Below, one piece after another: positions 24,765 to 32,897 of a stretch of DNA of 64,000 nucleotides; positions within the stretch are counted from its first letter, which is position 1, and every line of letters starts with the position of its first letter. The stretch lies in NCBI GenBank assembly GCA_027485675.1, contig JAIXQP010000022.1:124001-188000 (forward strand). The letters are read 5' to 3'. The translations under genes were made by a program, and so were the position numbers. The stretch comes from Terriglobales bacterium. GTDB lineage: Bacteria; Acidobacteriota; Terriglobia; Bryobacterales; Bryobacteraceae. The notes beneath the pieces are model-generated. The model was given only the letters and a program-made list of their open reading frames with translations, was not told where the DNA came from and ran no database searches.

Positions 24765-26849
24765 CTATCGAACGGCAAGCGACGTGACGTTGGCGGTAGC
24801 CGCACCGACACGGAGCATGACGTTGGCTTGACCAGGGGTGACCCCGGTGGGGATGTTGGCGAGCACGATGTAGATGCCCGGGAAGCCGGGAATCGTCGTC
24901 GTGCCGAGCACGGTGGCTTCCCGGCCGCCGATGGTCAGCGAGGCCGGCGCGGCCACGATGTTGGCCGAGTCCGGGATCTGACCGGTAGCCAGGGCCGGGA
25001 TGGTCTGGCCGAGGCCGGTGGTGACGAAGGCGATGGTTTCGCCGGCGCGCGCGGCACTCTCCGGACGGACGATGGAGAAGTCCATCACCCGCACCGCAAA
25101 CGCCCCGACGCTATCGAAGAACATCGCCGGCGCAATCGGCGCAACCGTTACCGAGAAGCGGTTCGATGCGCCGTTCGCCGACGTGACCACCACGTCGTGG
25201 TTGCCCGGAGGCGCTTCAAACGGCACCTGGCCGACGATGTAGCCGGACGGGTTGTTCCGCGCCTCGAGGCCAAGTGTGATCAGCGGCACCGGGATGCCAC
25301 CCATCGTCACCGAAGTGCCGTTGGCCGCCGTGGGCAGTTGGAAGCCAACCAGGCCGCTGAGGTCGGTCGGGACCTTGGCGAAATCCTCGCCGAAGATCGT
25401 GAACTGACCCCCCTGGGCCAAGGTCCGGACGCGGTCGTCGCTCACCGCGCTGATGATGTCCACAATGCGCGGCATGCGGGCGTTGGCCGGGGCCAACTGC
25501 GCCCGAACCGCGCCGCCCGGGTGCACCGTGGTGTGGAGGTTCAGGTAGTGATTTTCCGGATTGCGGAGCAGAGCATTCAGCGAGGCGAGCGGCTGGCCGC
25601 CCGTGATGTTGATGGGCCGCCAGATGTTGCCGAAGCCGCCCGGGGAGACGACGCTGCGTTCGCCCGCCGCGATGTTGCTATTGATGGTCACCGGGCCATT
25701 CACGCCCGCCGCGGCATCGTGCACGTGCAGGCCGGTAAAGGTGGTTTCGCCGGGGAACCGGTAGTTCACGTCAAAAACGAACCGGGCGGCCGTGACGTTG
25801 CCGCTGCGGTCGCGCAGAGCATTGATGTGAGCGTTGCCCATGGCAGAAGCCTGCAGGCCCGTAACCGGCGGCACTTCATTGGCCGGAGACATCATGGTCC
25901 GGAACGTGATGGCTTCGGTATCGAACATCTGCGAGCGGATCAGGCCGCCCGGGTTCACGCTCGTATGGAGGTTGATGTAGTAGTCCCCGGGCGCATCGAA
26001 GAGGCCCTCGAGGGTGGAAACCTGGGCGGCTACGCCGGTATTGACCTCCACCGGAATGACGATGCTGCCGATGCCGTTGGCCGGAGCGATGACCGGCGCC
26101 GCGCCCGTAATCCCGGTGTTGATAATCACCGGGCCGTTCACGCCGGCCGCGCCCGAATGGATGTGCAGGCCGGTAATGGTGCTGTCGCCCGGAATGGCAT
26201 AGCTGACATCGAAGCTCACAACACCCGCCGCCAGGCGGCCATTGCTGTACGCACGGACGGCTTCAATCGTGCCGACGCCGGAGGCGGTGACGTTGGTGAT
26301 CGCCGGAACCTCGTTAGCCGGGGACATCAGACCCAGCAGCGTGGTGCTTTCAGCCCGCATCACCTGGCCGCGGATAACACCGCCGGGATGGACCGTCGAG
26401 TGCAGGTTCACGTAGTAGCCCGCCGGGTTTTCGAACATGCCGCGCAGCGTCGCCACCCCGGCCGCATTATCGGGCAACACCTGCCCCTGGCGCGAAAGAA
26501 TACCGCGGAACGGGGCGGCGATCGTCACGGAGTTGGCTCCCGCGGCGAGGCCGGAGTTCACCGTCACCGGGCCGTTGACGCCCGCGCCGCCCGCATGGAT
26601 ATGGAGACCGGTGAAGGTGGCTTCGCCGGGGAAGGTGTACAAGATCACGAAGTCGACCGAGCCGGAGACAATCTGGTTCTGCGCATCGCGCATCACGTGG
26701 GCGTACAGCAGGGCCGTGCCGCGCGCATCAATGCTAACCGGAGGGACTTCATTGGCCGGGGAAAGCGCGGCGAGAAAGGTAGCGGTCTCGGAGCGTTGCG
26801 CAAAGGCAGACGCAGCGAGAGCAAGAAGAGCTAGAAACGTTTTTTTCAT
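24765..26849 (-). CDS. Secreted protein with three CHRD domains and a Solibacter-type C-terminal module
   Basis: A 694-residue protein with signal peptide MKKTFLALLALAASAFAQ. Three CHRD domains start near residues 28, 174 and 319, each opening SPANEVP(P/A) and each with a GLHIH or GLHVH motif, VNGPV and a LHT/STVHPGG or TSVNPGG motif; the repeat period is about 437 bases. From about residue 475 comes an IPT-like fold and the C-terminal module TIGR03437 known in Solibacter-group proteins (GQVPFEAPPGNHDVVV, TTGLGQTIPALATGQIPDS). CHRD is named from chordin; its bacterial role is unknown. ATG 26849 is chosen because the signal peptide begins there; the longer frame does not look coding. Confidence 0.87.
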   Translation of the reverse strand: MKKTFLALLALAASAFAQRSETATFLAALSPANEVPPVSIDARGTALLYAHVMRDAQNQIVSGSVDFVILYTFPGEATFTGLHIHAGGAGVNGPVTVNSGLAAGANSVTIAAPFRGILSRQGQVLPDNAAGVATLRGMFENPAGYYVNLHSTVHPGGVIRGQVMRAESTTLLGLMSPANEVPAITNVTASGVGTIEAVRAYSNGRLAAGVVSFDVSYAIPGDSTITGLHIHSGAAGVNGPVIINTGITGAAPVIAPANGIGSIVIPVEVNTGVAAQVSTLEGLFDAPGDYYINLHTSVNPGGLIRSQMFDTEAITFRTMMSPANEVPPVTGLQASAMGNAHINALRDRSGNVTAARFVFDVNYRFPGETTFTGLHVHDAAAGVNGPVTINSNIAAGERSVVSPGGFGNIWRPINITGGQPLASLNALLRNPENHYLNLHTTVHPGGAVRAQLAPANARMPRIVDIISAVSDDRVRTLAQGGQFTIFGEDFAKVPTDLSGLVGFQLPTAANGTSVTMGGIPVPLITLGLEARNNPSGYIVGQVPFEAPPGNHDVVVTSANGASNRFSVTVAPIAPAMFFDSVGAFAVRVMDFSIVRPESAARAGETIAFVTTGLGQTIPALATGQIPDSANIVAAPASLTIGGREATVLGTTTIPGFPGIYIVLANIPTGVTPGQANVMLRVGAATANVTSLAVR

Positions 26850-26923
26850 GGGATTACCCTGGATACCCAGACAATATCCCAATTGATGCCCGGTAACATC
26901 CAATCGCGCAAAGAATTAACAAT

Positions 26924-28402
26924 TCAGGCGCGGGTGCGGGCCACCGCCGCTTGCCACCCGGCCCACAGCGCGTCCCGCTGCGAGTGCGGCATCGCGGGCT
27001 CAAAAACACGGTCCGCCTTCCAGAACGATTCCACCTCGGCGAGCGAGCTCCAGTAGCCGACCGCGAGCCCCGCGAGGTAGGCCGCGCCAAGGGCCGTGGT
27101 CTCATTGTCCTGCGGACGGACCACCCGGCAGCCGAGCACATCGGCCTGGAACTGCATCAGGAAGTTGTTCTGCGCCGCGCCGCCATCAACCCGCAGCTCC
27201 GTCAGCGGGGCGCCGGAGTCTGCTTCCATCGCCTGCACGAGTTCGCGGGTCTGGTACGCCATGCTTTCAAGCGTCGCCCGGACCAGTTCGGTTCGGCCGG
27301 TGGCAAGGGTCATCCCCGTAAAGCTCGCGCGCGCGGCGGCGTCCCAATGCGGGGCGCCCAACCCGACGAAGGCCGGCACCAGGTAGACGCCGCCCGTGTC
27401 GTTGATCGAGAGCGCGATCTGCTCGGTCTCGGGCGCGGACTCGATGAGCCCGACCTTATCCCGCAGCCACTGCACGGCCGCCCCGGCAATGAAAATGGAG
27501 CCTTCCACCGCGAACTGCGCCCCGGCGCCAAGGTTCGCCGCGCGGGTGCCGAGCAGGCGATGAGCGGAAACCGGCATCTCCGCGCCGGTATGCAGCAGGG
27601 CGAAGCAGCCAGTGCCGTAGGTGTTCTTCGAAAGACCCTTGCGGAAACAGGCCTGCCCGGCCAGCGCCGCCTGCTGATCCCCAGCGATGCCGGCAATGGG
27701 GATTTCGGCGCCCAGGATGGTGGCCGCCACCTGACCGCAGACCCCGCTCGAAGGAACAATGCGGGGCAGCATGGCGCGGGGGATGCGGAAGATCCCGAGC
27801 AGTTCCTCGTCCCAATCGCCGCTGGCCAGATCCATCAGCATGGTGCGTGAGGCGTTGGTGGGGTCGGTGACATGCGTGGCCCCGGCGCTGAGGTTCCAGA
27901 TCAGCCAGGTATCGATATTGCCAAACAGCAGATCCCCGGCTTCGGCGCGTTCGCGGGCGCCGGGGGTGTGGTCGAGAATCCATTCGACCTTGGAGCCGGA
28001 GAAGTAGGCGTCGATGACCAGGCCGGTCTTGGCCGTAATGCGGGCGGCGTCCGGCGACGCGGCGAGCGCGCGGCAGCGGTCGGCGGTGCGGCGGCACTGC
28101 CACACGATGGCGGGGGCGATGGGGGCCCCGGTGTGGCGGTCCCAGACCACGGTGGTTTCGCGCTGGTTGGTGATGCCGACGGCGGCGATCTCCTGCGGCT
28201 GCGCGTCGATCTCGGCCAGGGTCCGGCGCATGGCGTCAAGTTGGGCGGTCCAGATCTGCGCCGCGTCCTGTTCCACCCAGCCGCTTTCCGGGTACCGGCA
28301 GGGGATGGGAACAGTCGCCATGGCGAGGCGGCGGCCCTCCTGGTTATACAGCGCCGCGCGGGCGGACGTGGTTCCTTCGTCAAGGGAGAGAATATAGCGC
28401 AC
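26924..28402 (-). CDS. glpK: Glycerol kinase
   Basis: A 492-residue FGGY-family kinase that phosphorylates glycerol to glycerol 3-phosphate. Visible motifs: phosphate-binding SLDEGTTSARAAL at the N-terminus, NQRETTVVWDRHTGAP, IVWQCRRTADRC, FGNIDTWLIWNLS, AGDQQAALAGQACF, KNTYGTGCF and RVDGGAAQNNFLMQFQADVL. Length equals that of typical GlpK. The GTG at 28402 gives exactly this N-terminus; a longer frame to 28486 reads antisense through the next gene's start. A perfect TATAAT ends six bases before the GTG, with no Shine-Dalgarno sequence, suggesting a leaderless mRNA. No glycerol facilitator or glycerol-3-phosphate dehydrogenase gene is adjacent. Confidence 0.97.
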   Translation of the reverse strand: MRYILSLDEGTTSARAALYNQEGRRLAMATVPIPCRYPESGWVEQDAAQIWTAQLDAMRRTLAEIDAQPQEIAAVGITNQRETTVVWDRHTGAPIAPAIVWQCRRTADRCRALAASPDAARITAKTGLVIDAYFSGSKVEWILDHTPGARERAEAGDLLFGNIDTWLIWNLSAGATHVTDPTNASRTMLMDLASGDWDEELLGIFRIPRAMLPRIVPSSGVCGQVAATILGAEIPIAGIAGDQQAALAGQACFRKGLSKNTYGTGCFALLHTGAEMPVSAHRLLGTRAANLGAGAQFAVEGSIFIAGAAVQWLRDKVGLIESAPETEQIALSINDTGGVYLVPAFVGLGAPHWDAAARASFTGMTLATGRTELVRATLESMAYQTRELVQAMEADSGAPLTELRVDGGAAQNNFLMQFQADVLGCRVVRPQDNETTALGAAYLAGLAVGYWSSLAEVESFWKADRVFEPAMPHSQRDALWAGWQAAVARTRA

Positions 28403-28408
28403 CCGCCG

Positions 28409-28416
28409 ATTATAAT
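28409..28416. promoter_or_regulatory. Palindromic two-way -10 element ATTATAAT
   Basis: The palindrome reads TATAAT on both strands. On the minus strand TATAAT (28409-28414) ends six bases before the glpK GTG; on the plus strand TATAAT (28411-28416) ends eight bases before ATG 28425. Both predicted transcripts would start at or within about two bases of their start codon. One sequence probably positions both divergent promoters. Confidence 0.7.
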
Positions 28417-28424
28417 AGAGGCAT

Positions 28425-28853
28425 ATGTTCTTCAAGCGCGCAGCAAAGGAAGTCACCTCTTTCGCGAATCGGTTGGATGCCGCCAAGGCGCAGGGCTTCG
28501 CCTGGGAAAGCGGGAACGGAGGCTATCTGGTCACGCGGAAGGGCTGTGCCGCCCTCGTCAATGAGACGGCGGACGGACAGGCCGAGATTGTGGAGCACGG
28601 CATCCTGAGCGGCAAGCAGGTAGCCCGGCTGATGCATGGCGGCTACCAGATGTTCTTCCTGACGCCGGACGGCCACAAGCATCCCGCGCTGGCGGAACAC
28701 CTGAAAGCGGTGCACGCCTTCCGCGAAGATCTAACGGAAGCCTTAGGCGCGACGAGCCTCTACAACCAGTCGCTGGGCAGCACCTGCGCGGGGCACGTCT
28801 ACGACCGGGTGACGGACCGCGACCACGGCGTGGCCAAGCGTCCCTGGGAGTAG
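28425..28853 (+). CDS. Conserved hypothetical protein, 142 residues
   Basis: A small soluble protein (MFFKRAAKEVTSFANRLDAA) without signal peptide; family not recognised. It reads as a compact alpha/beta protein with VTRKGCAALVNET, QMFFLTPDGHKHPALAEHL, LTEALGATSLYNQ and CAGHVYDRVTDRDHG near the end; the Cys and several His late in the chain might bind metal, but no known motif supports this. It is divergent from glpK with 22 bases between starts and shares its -10 palindrome. It is followed after 25 bases by a strong terminator hairpin. Confidence 0.75.
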   Translation: MFFKRAAKEVTSFANRLDAAKAQGFAWESGNGGYLVTRKGCAALVNETADGQAEIVEHGILSGKQVARLMHGGYQMFFLTPDGHKHPALAEHLKAVHAFREDLTEALGATSLYNQSLGSTCAGHVYDRVTDRDHGVAKRPWE

Positions 28854-28878
28854 CGTAACTCTCTAACGGCTTTGAGCG

Positions 28879-28913
28879 AAGGGACAGTCCATGCGACTGT
28901 CCCTTTTCTTTTT
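28879..28913 (+). terminator. Intrinsic terminator hairpin enclosing the next gene's start codon
   Basis: AAGGGACAGTC (28879-28889) and GACTGTCCCTT (28895-28905) form a perfect 11-bp stem with loop CATGC, followed by TTCTTTTT (28906-28913). It fits a rho-independent terminator for the gene ending at 28853. The loop contains the ATG (28891) of the following beta-barrel gene, and the T-tract encodes its signal peptide, so it may also act as an attenuator or a start-codon-masking hairpin. Confidence 0.75.
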
Positions 28914-29469
28914 GCTCGCCTTGGATCTATCCGCGCAAGGCACGGAGCTGGGTTTGCTGCTCGGCCGGACCCTGCCCCGCAGCCGGGGCGAACTCGACCT
29001 CAACAGCGGCTTGGCGCTGCAAGCGAACTTTGGAAAGAGGATCTGGCAAAGGCCGCGGTTCGCGGTACTCGCCGAGGGCCATCTGTTCGCTTCGCCGCTC
29101 CGCGAAGTGGTGACCGCCAACCGGCGAGCGGCGCGCGACTTCGCTTCGCTCTACCTGATGCCAGGCCTGCGTTTGCGCTTCGGCGGAGACCGGAAGATTA
29201 CGCCCTATGTCGCCGGGGGAATCGGCTATGCGCAATACCACTCAAGCGAGTTCCTGCAGGACGGGACGGCCAGCCCGGCGCGGGACCGGCAACACACCTG
29301 GGGCGGGAACTTCGGCGGCGGGGTGGACGTGAAACTTTTGCCGTGGTTCAGGCTGCGGGGTGAGGTGCGAGATTTCGTAACGCCTTCGCCGCGCTTGAAC
29401 ACCCCGCTGACCGGCCCACAGCACAACATGCAGGTCAGCGGGGGATTCGTCTTCCGCTTTACCAGATGA
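28891..29469 (+). CDS. Small outer-membrane beta-barrel protein
   Basis: A 192-residue exported protein: signal peptide MRLSLFFLLALDLSAQ, then alternating amphipathic strands (TELGLLLGRTLPR, FAVLAEGHLFAS, SLYLMPGLRLRFGG, ITPYVAGGIGYAQYH, WFRLRGEVRDFV) and a terminal strand ending in GGFVFRFTR. The pattern fits an eight-stranded OmpA/OmpW-like porin barrel, with lengths in the usual range; no ligand can be inferred. The ATG lies in the loop of the hairpin at 28879-28913 and no Shine-Dalgarno sequence is visible. The end overlaps the convergent receptor gene by 11 bases. Confidence 0.78.
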   Translation: MRLSLFFLLALDLSAQGTELGLLLGRTLPRSRGELDLNSGLALQANFGKRIWQRPRFAVLAEGHLFASPLREVVTANRRAARDFASLYLMPGLRLRFGGDRKITPYVAGGIGYAQYHSSEFLQDGTASPARDRQHTWGGNFGGGVDVKLLPWFRLRGEVRDFVTPSPRLNTPLTGPQHNMQVSGGFVFRFTR

Positions 29470-32400
29470 GCTTGAGACCAAACTGCATCTGGCGCGGATC
29501 GTTCGCTTGCGTCGTGACCCGGCCGAAGTTGGCGCCGGCGGTCACCGTCGTATTCGGGCTGCCAAAACGAACCCGGTTGAGCGAGTTGAACGCCTCGGCG
29601 CGGAACTGCAACTTCAACTTCTCCAAAATCTGGAACTGCTTGAAGACCGAGAAGTCCAGATTGTTGATGTGGTGATTCCGCAGGTCGCTGATGAGCGGCG
29701 ACACGCTGCCCAGCGTAAACGGAGCCGGTTGGCTGAAGACGCTCGTATCGAACCACCGGTCCAACCGGTCGTGCGCGCGGCCGGACTGCGCCGCGCTCTG
29801 GCCGTTGTTGTTGGCGCGCATGGCTTGCGTGAAAATCCCCGCGGTGTTGTTGGCGCCAATGCCCAGATTACTGCCGGTCTGCACGGTCCAGATGCCGTTA
29901 ATCTGCCAGCCGCCGACCAGTGCATCCGCCACGCGGGACATGTTCGCCCCCACCTTGCGGCCCCGGCCGAAGGGTAGCTCATAGACGCCCGAGAAGACGA
30001 GGCGCTGCGGAACATTCACGCTCGAAACGGCGCGGCTGTCCCGAACGTTGAAGCTATCCTGATGGCTGGTGCCATCGTCCATCGCCTTGGCCCAGGTGTA
30101 GTTCCCTTCAAACACCATACCCTGCGCAAAGCGCTTGCTGAATGTGACCTGCAGGGCGGTGTAGTCCGACGTAGCCCCCTGCGAGAAGATCGGATAAATG
30201 CTGTTGAACTGCGGATAGGGCCGCAGGAGCTGGGCCCGCGACACCTGCCGGTTCGCCAGGATCCCCGCGCCGCCGCGCCCGAAGAACGGGTTATCCACCA
30301 GCTGGTTCAACTGGTTCCCCAGGCTGAGGAAGCGAGGGTCCACCTGGTTCAGCGAGAACCCGCCTTCCCCGCCCCGCGAAAGCTGACGGCCCCGGTTGCC
30401 GACGAACGCGGCTTCGAGCAGAATCGCGCCGGGCAGTTCCCGCTGCACCGTCAGGTTGTACTGGATCGTGTACGGCGTATTCGTGTTGCTCAGCGGTGCA
30501 TCAAGGTTGCTGCCGATCGCCGTCAGCGCGCCCTGCGAAGCGCCGGGCACGGGCTGGAAGCCGCCCGGGAAGGGATTGCGAAGACGGTTCAGCGGGGTGA
30601 TGCCATCAAGCGTGGCGACCCACGGCGTTTCGACCCGGAAGCCGTAGGGGCCCACGGTGCCTTGCGCCGCCAGGGTGCTGGGCCCAAAGAGCTGCGCGAA
30701 GGCGGCACGGATGGCAGTCTTATTATCGAGCTGATAGGCGAGGCCCAGGCGAGGCGCCCAGTTGTTCCAGTCGCCGGTGTACTGGCTGCGGTTGTTGCCA
30801 TCCACGCCGACGAAGCGAAGGCCGCCGGTCAGGCCCGGAACAACCGTGGCGAGGGGAGAAGCGAGCGACGGATCGAACCAGCTCATGCGGTCATAGCGCT
30901 CCGTACGCGGCGTATCGAAGTCGTAGCGCAGGCCGAGGTTCAGGGTCAGCTTCCGGGTGATGCGGAAGTCGTCCTGGATGTAGAAGGCCTGATAGAAGCT
31001 CTGCGAAGCAACGTTCTTCCAGTTCTGGAACAGGTTGCCGCTGCTGCCGGTGCCGAGCAGGAAGGAGGCGAAGCCATAGCCGGCGGTGGCGCTGGCGGCG
31101 TTCGGATTCGGCCCCTGCGTCATGCCCGCGTTGAAACCGAACGTCCCGGCGGCACGGGCCTCCCAGACGTTGATGCGGAGCATGCGGCCTTCGTAGCCCA
31201 TCTTGAGCGAGTGCTTGCCGGTGACCTTGCTGAGGCTGCCCGCGAGGCCGTAGTTGTTGAAGCCGCTCTGCCGGTGGTCGCTGCCGCCGAGCGAGGTCTG
31301 GCCGGCGACGTCGAAGCGGGGGAACATAAAGCGGTCTACGGCCGTGTCGATATCGCGCGGCAGGCCGAGGCTCGAAGGAACGAAGCCGAGGCCCTGATTG
31401 TCGAACAGGAACCGGTTGCGCGCAAACGAGGCCCGCAGGTTCAGCAGCATGGACGGCGACAGCGTGTTCGTGTAGTCCGTAATGAAGTTGCGGCCAAAGT
31501 CGTTGTTATTCACGCGGCCTTCGGCAATGCCCAGATCCCCGGGGAAGAGCTGGGGCGGCCCGTTGAAGGAGCGGCGGTAGGAGAAGCGGCCGAAGATGCG
31601 CTGCGTGTCCGTCAGGTTGTGGTCGATGCGAACGTCGAAATTGTTGGTGTCGATCTTCGCGGCGCCATTGTTATAAAAGTTGTTCCGGAAGGTGCCGGGG
31701 TCGCCCGGCAGATTGGCCTGCGGGAAGAAGGCCATGGCCCGAACGGCCACCGGATCGAAGCGGGACGCCGGGATGATGTTGCCGGGGAACACGGTGCGGA
31801 TGGAGCCGGAGCCGCCGGGGTTGGGGCGGGTGGTGTCGGGGTCAAAGATGTTGATGATCGACGTGGCGTTGGCCCGCGTGTTCGAGAAGTCGCCCGCGCG
31901 TTCAAGAGGCGTGGGAACCGTGGTGAGACGTTCGGAGAAGCTGCGCTCACGCAGCCCTTCAAAGGCCGTCATGAAGAACGTGCGGTTCTTGACAATGGGG
32001 CCGCTGACCATGCCGCCGAACTGATTGCGCTTGAAGCTGGCAAGCGGAGTGCCCCGCGAATTGGCGAAAAAGTTGTTCGAATCGAGAACAGAATTGCGCA
32101 GGAACTCATAGGCCGAACCGTGGAACTGGTTCGTCCCCGACTTGTAGACGAGGTTCAAAACCGCCGTGATGCTGCGGCCGAATTCGGCGCTGAAGTTCTG
32201 CGCCTGCATCTTGAACTCGGCGACAGCGTCCACGGAGGGAAACACCGAGATGCCCGTGAAGCCGTTCACGGTGGGGAAGGCGGCGCTCGAGCCGTCCACC
32301 AGCACGTCGAAGGTGCCGCCGCGGGCGCCGTTGACCGAGAAGCTCACCTGATTGTGGGCGTTGCCAATGCCGCCGGTGACGCCGGGCGTCAGATTCACGA

Positions 32401-32854
32401 GCGAATAGACATTGCGGGTATTGAGCGGCAGTTCGAGAATCCGCTTGTTGTCGACCACTTTGCCGATCGAGGAGGTGGTGGCTTCGACCACCGCGGCGTC
32501 GCCCTGCACGGAGATGGATTCGTTCACGCCGCCGACCTGCAGCACGACATCGACCCGGCCCTGTTGCTGAACGCGGAGCACGATGCCGGACTGCGTGAAG
32601 GACTTAAAGCCAGGCGCCGCAACGTTCACTTCGTACGAGCCCGGCTGGAGCAGCGGGGCCGTGTAGATGCCGGACTCGTTGGTGACCACCTCGAAGCGCG
32701 AACTGGTGCCGGTATTGACCACGGCAACTTTCGCGCCCGAGACGATGGCGCCGCTGCTATCGGTCACGGTACCCGTCAGGGTTCCGGTGGCCGTTTGCGC
32801 GGACAGCACGGAAACCGCAGCGACAAGGCCGAAAAGTACAGGTGTTAATCTCAT
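29459..32854 (-). CDS. Oar-like TonB-dependent outer-membrane receptor with carboxypeptidase-regulatory domain
   Basis: A 1131-residue protein of the large acidobacterial Oar/TonB-dependent receptor group. Signal peptide MRLTPVLFGLVAAVSVLSAQ; a CarboxypepD_reg-like beta-sandwich (about 20-105: GTLTGTVTDSSGAIVSGAKV, YTAPLLQPGSYEVNVAAPGF); a plug domain (about 115-240: VDNKRILELPLNTRNVYSL, SFSVNGARGGTFDVLVDG); and a long C-terminal barrel with many aromatic-ended strands, ending MQFGLKLIW with the terminal aromatic typical of outer-membrane proteins. Such receptors are thought to take up oligosaccharides or peptides, but the ligand is not known. It stands alone downstream of UbiD, without obvious partner genes. 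Confidence 0.92.
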   Translation of the reverse strand: MRLTPVLFGLVAAVSVLSAQTATGTLTGTVTDSSGAIVSGAKVAVVNTGTSSRFEVVTNESGIYTAPLLQPGSYEVNVAAPGFKSFTQSGIVLRVQQQGRVDVVLQVGGVNESISVQGDAAVVEATTSSIGKVVDNKRILELPLNTRNVYSLVNLTPGVTGGIGNAHNQVSFSVNGARGGTFDVLVDGSSAAFPTVNGFTGISVFPSVDAVAEFKMQAQNFSAEFGRSITAVLNLVYKSGTNQFHGSAYEFLRNSVLDSNNFFANSRGTPLASFKRNQFGGMVSGPIVKNRTFFMTAFEGLRERSFSERLTTVPTPLERAGDFSNTRANATSIINIFDPDTTRPNPGGSGSIRTVFPGNIIPASRFDPVAVRAMAFFPQANLPGDPGTFRNNFYNNGAAKIDTNNFDVRIDHNLTDTQRIFGRFSYRRSFNGPPQLFPGDLGIAEGRVNNNDFGRNFITDYTNTLSPSMLLNLRASFARNRFLFDNQGLGFVPSSLGLPRDIDTAVDRFMFPRFDVAGQTSLGGSDHRQSGFNNYGLAGSLSKVTGKHSLKMGYEGRMLRINVWEARAAGTFGFNAGMTQGPNPNAASATAGYGFASFLLGTGSSGNLFQNWKNVASQSFYQAFYIQDDFRITRKLTLNLGLRYDFDTPRTERYDRMSWFDPSLASPLATVVPGLTGGLRFVGVDGNNRSQYTGDWNNWAPRLGLAYQLDNKTAIRAAFAQLFGPSTLAAQGTVGPYGFRVETPWVATLDGITPLNRLRNPFPGGFQPVPGASQGALTAIGSNLDAPLSNTNTPYTIQYNLTVQRELPGAILLEAAFVGNRGRQLSRGGEGGFSLNQVDPRFLSLGNQLNQLVDNPFFGRGGAGILANRQVSRAQLLRPYPQFNSIYPIFSQGATSDYTALQVTFSKRFAQGMVFEGNYTWAKAMDDGTSHQDSFNVRDSRAVSSVNVPQRLVFSGVYELPFGRGRKVGANMSRVADALVGGWQINGIWTVQTGSNLGIGANNTAGIFTQAMRANNNGQSAAQSGRAHDRLDRWFDTSVFSQPAPFTLGSVSPLISDLRNHHINNLDFSVFKQFQILEKLKLQFRAEAFNSLNRVRFGSPNTTVTAGANFGRVTTQANDPRQMQFGLKLIW

Positions 32855-32861
32855 AAACTCT

Positions 32862-32880
32862 CTTGCTTGAGGCTAGCAAG
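32862..32880. repeat. Short inverted repeat before the receptor gene
   Basis: CTTGCT and AGCAAG flank a seven-base loop in the 43-base gap between the UbiD stop and the receptor start. There is no T-tract, so it may be a weak terminator or an operator for the receptor gene. Confidence 0.3.
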
Positions 32881-32897
32881 AAAGGTTTACGATCCCA

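Noticed and set aside
24828-26834. Open frame of 668 codons antisense to the CHRD gene
   Set aside because: Arg/Asp/His-rich shadow; its regular pattern only mirrors the three CHRD repeats.
28403-28486. N-terminal extension of glycerol kinase
   Set aside because: It reads antisense through the start of the 28425 gene; the GTG at 28402 gives the normal GlpK N-terminus and follows a TATAAT.
30062-32848. Long open frame (928 codons) antisense to the Oar-like receptor
   Set aside because: Its translation is low-complexity Arg/Ala/Gly/Val with no domain, and it is the expected product of a GC-rich gene read backwards; the receptor on the other strand has full domain structure.
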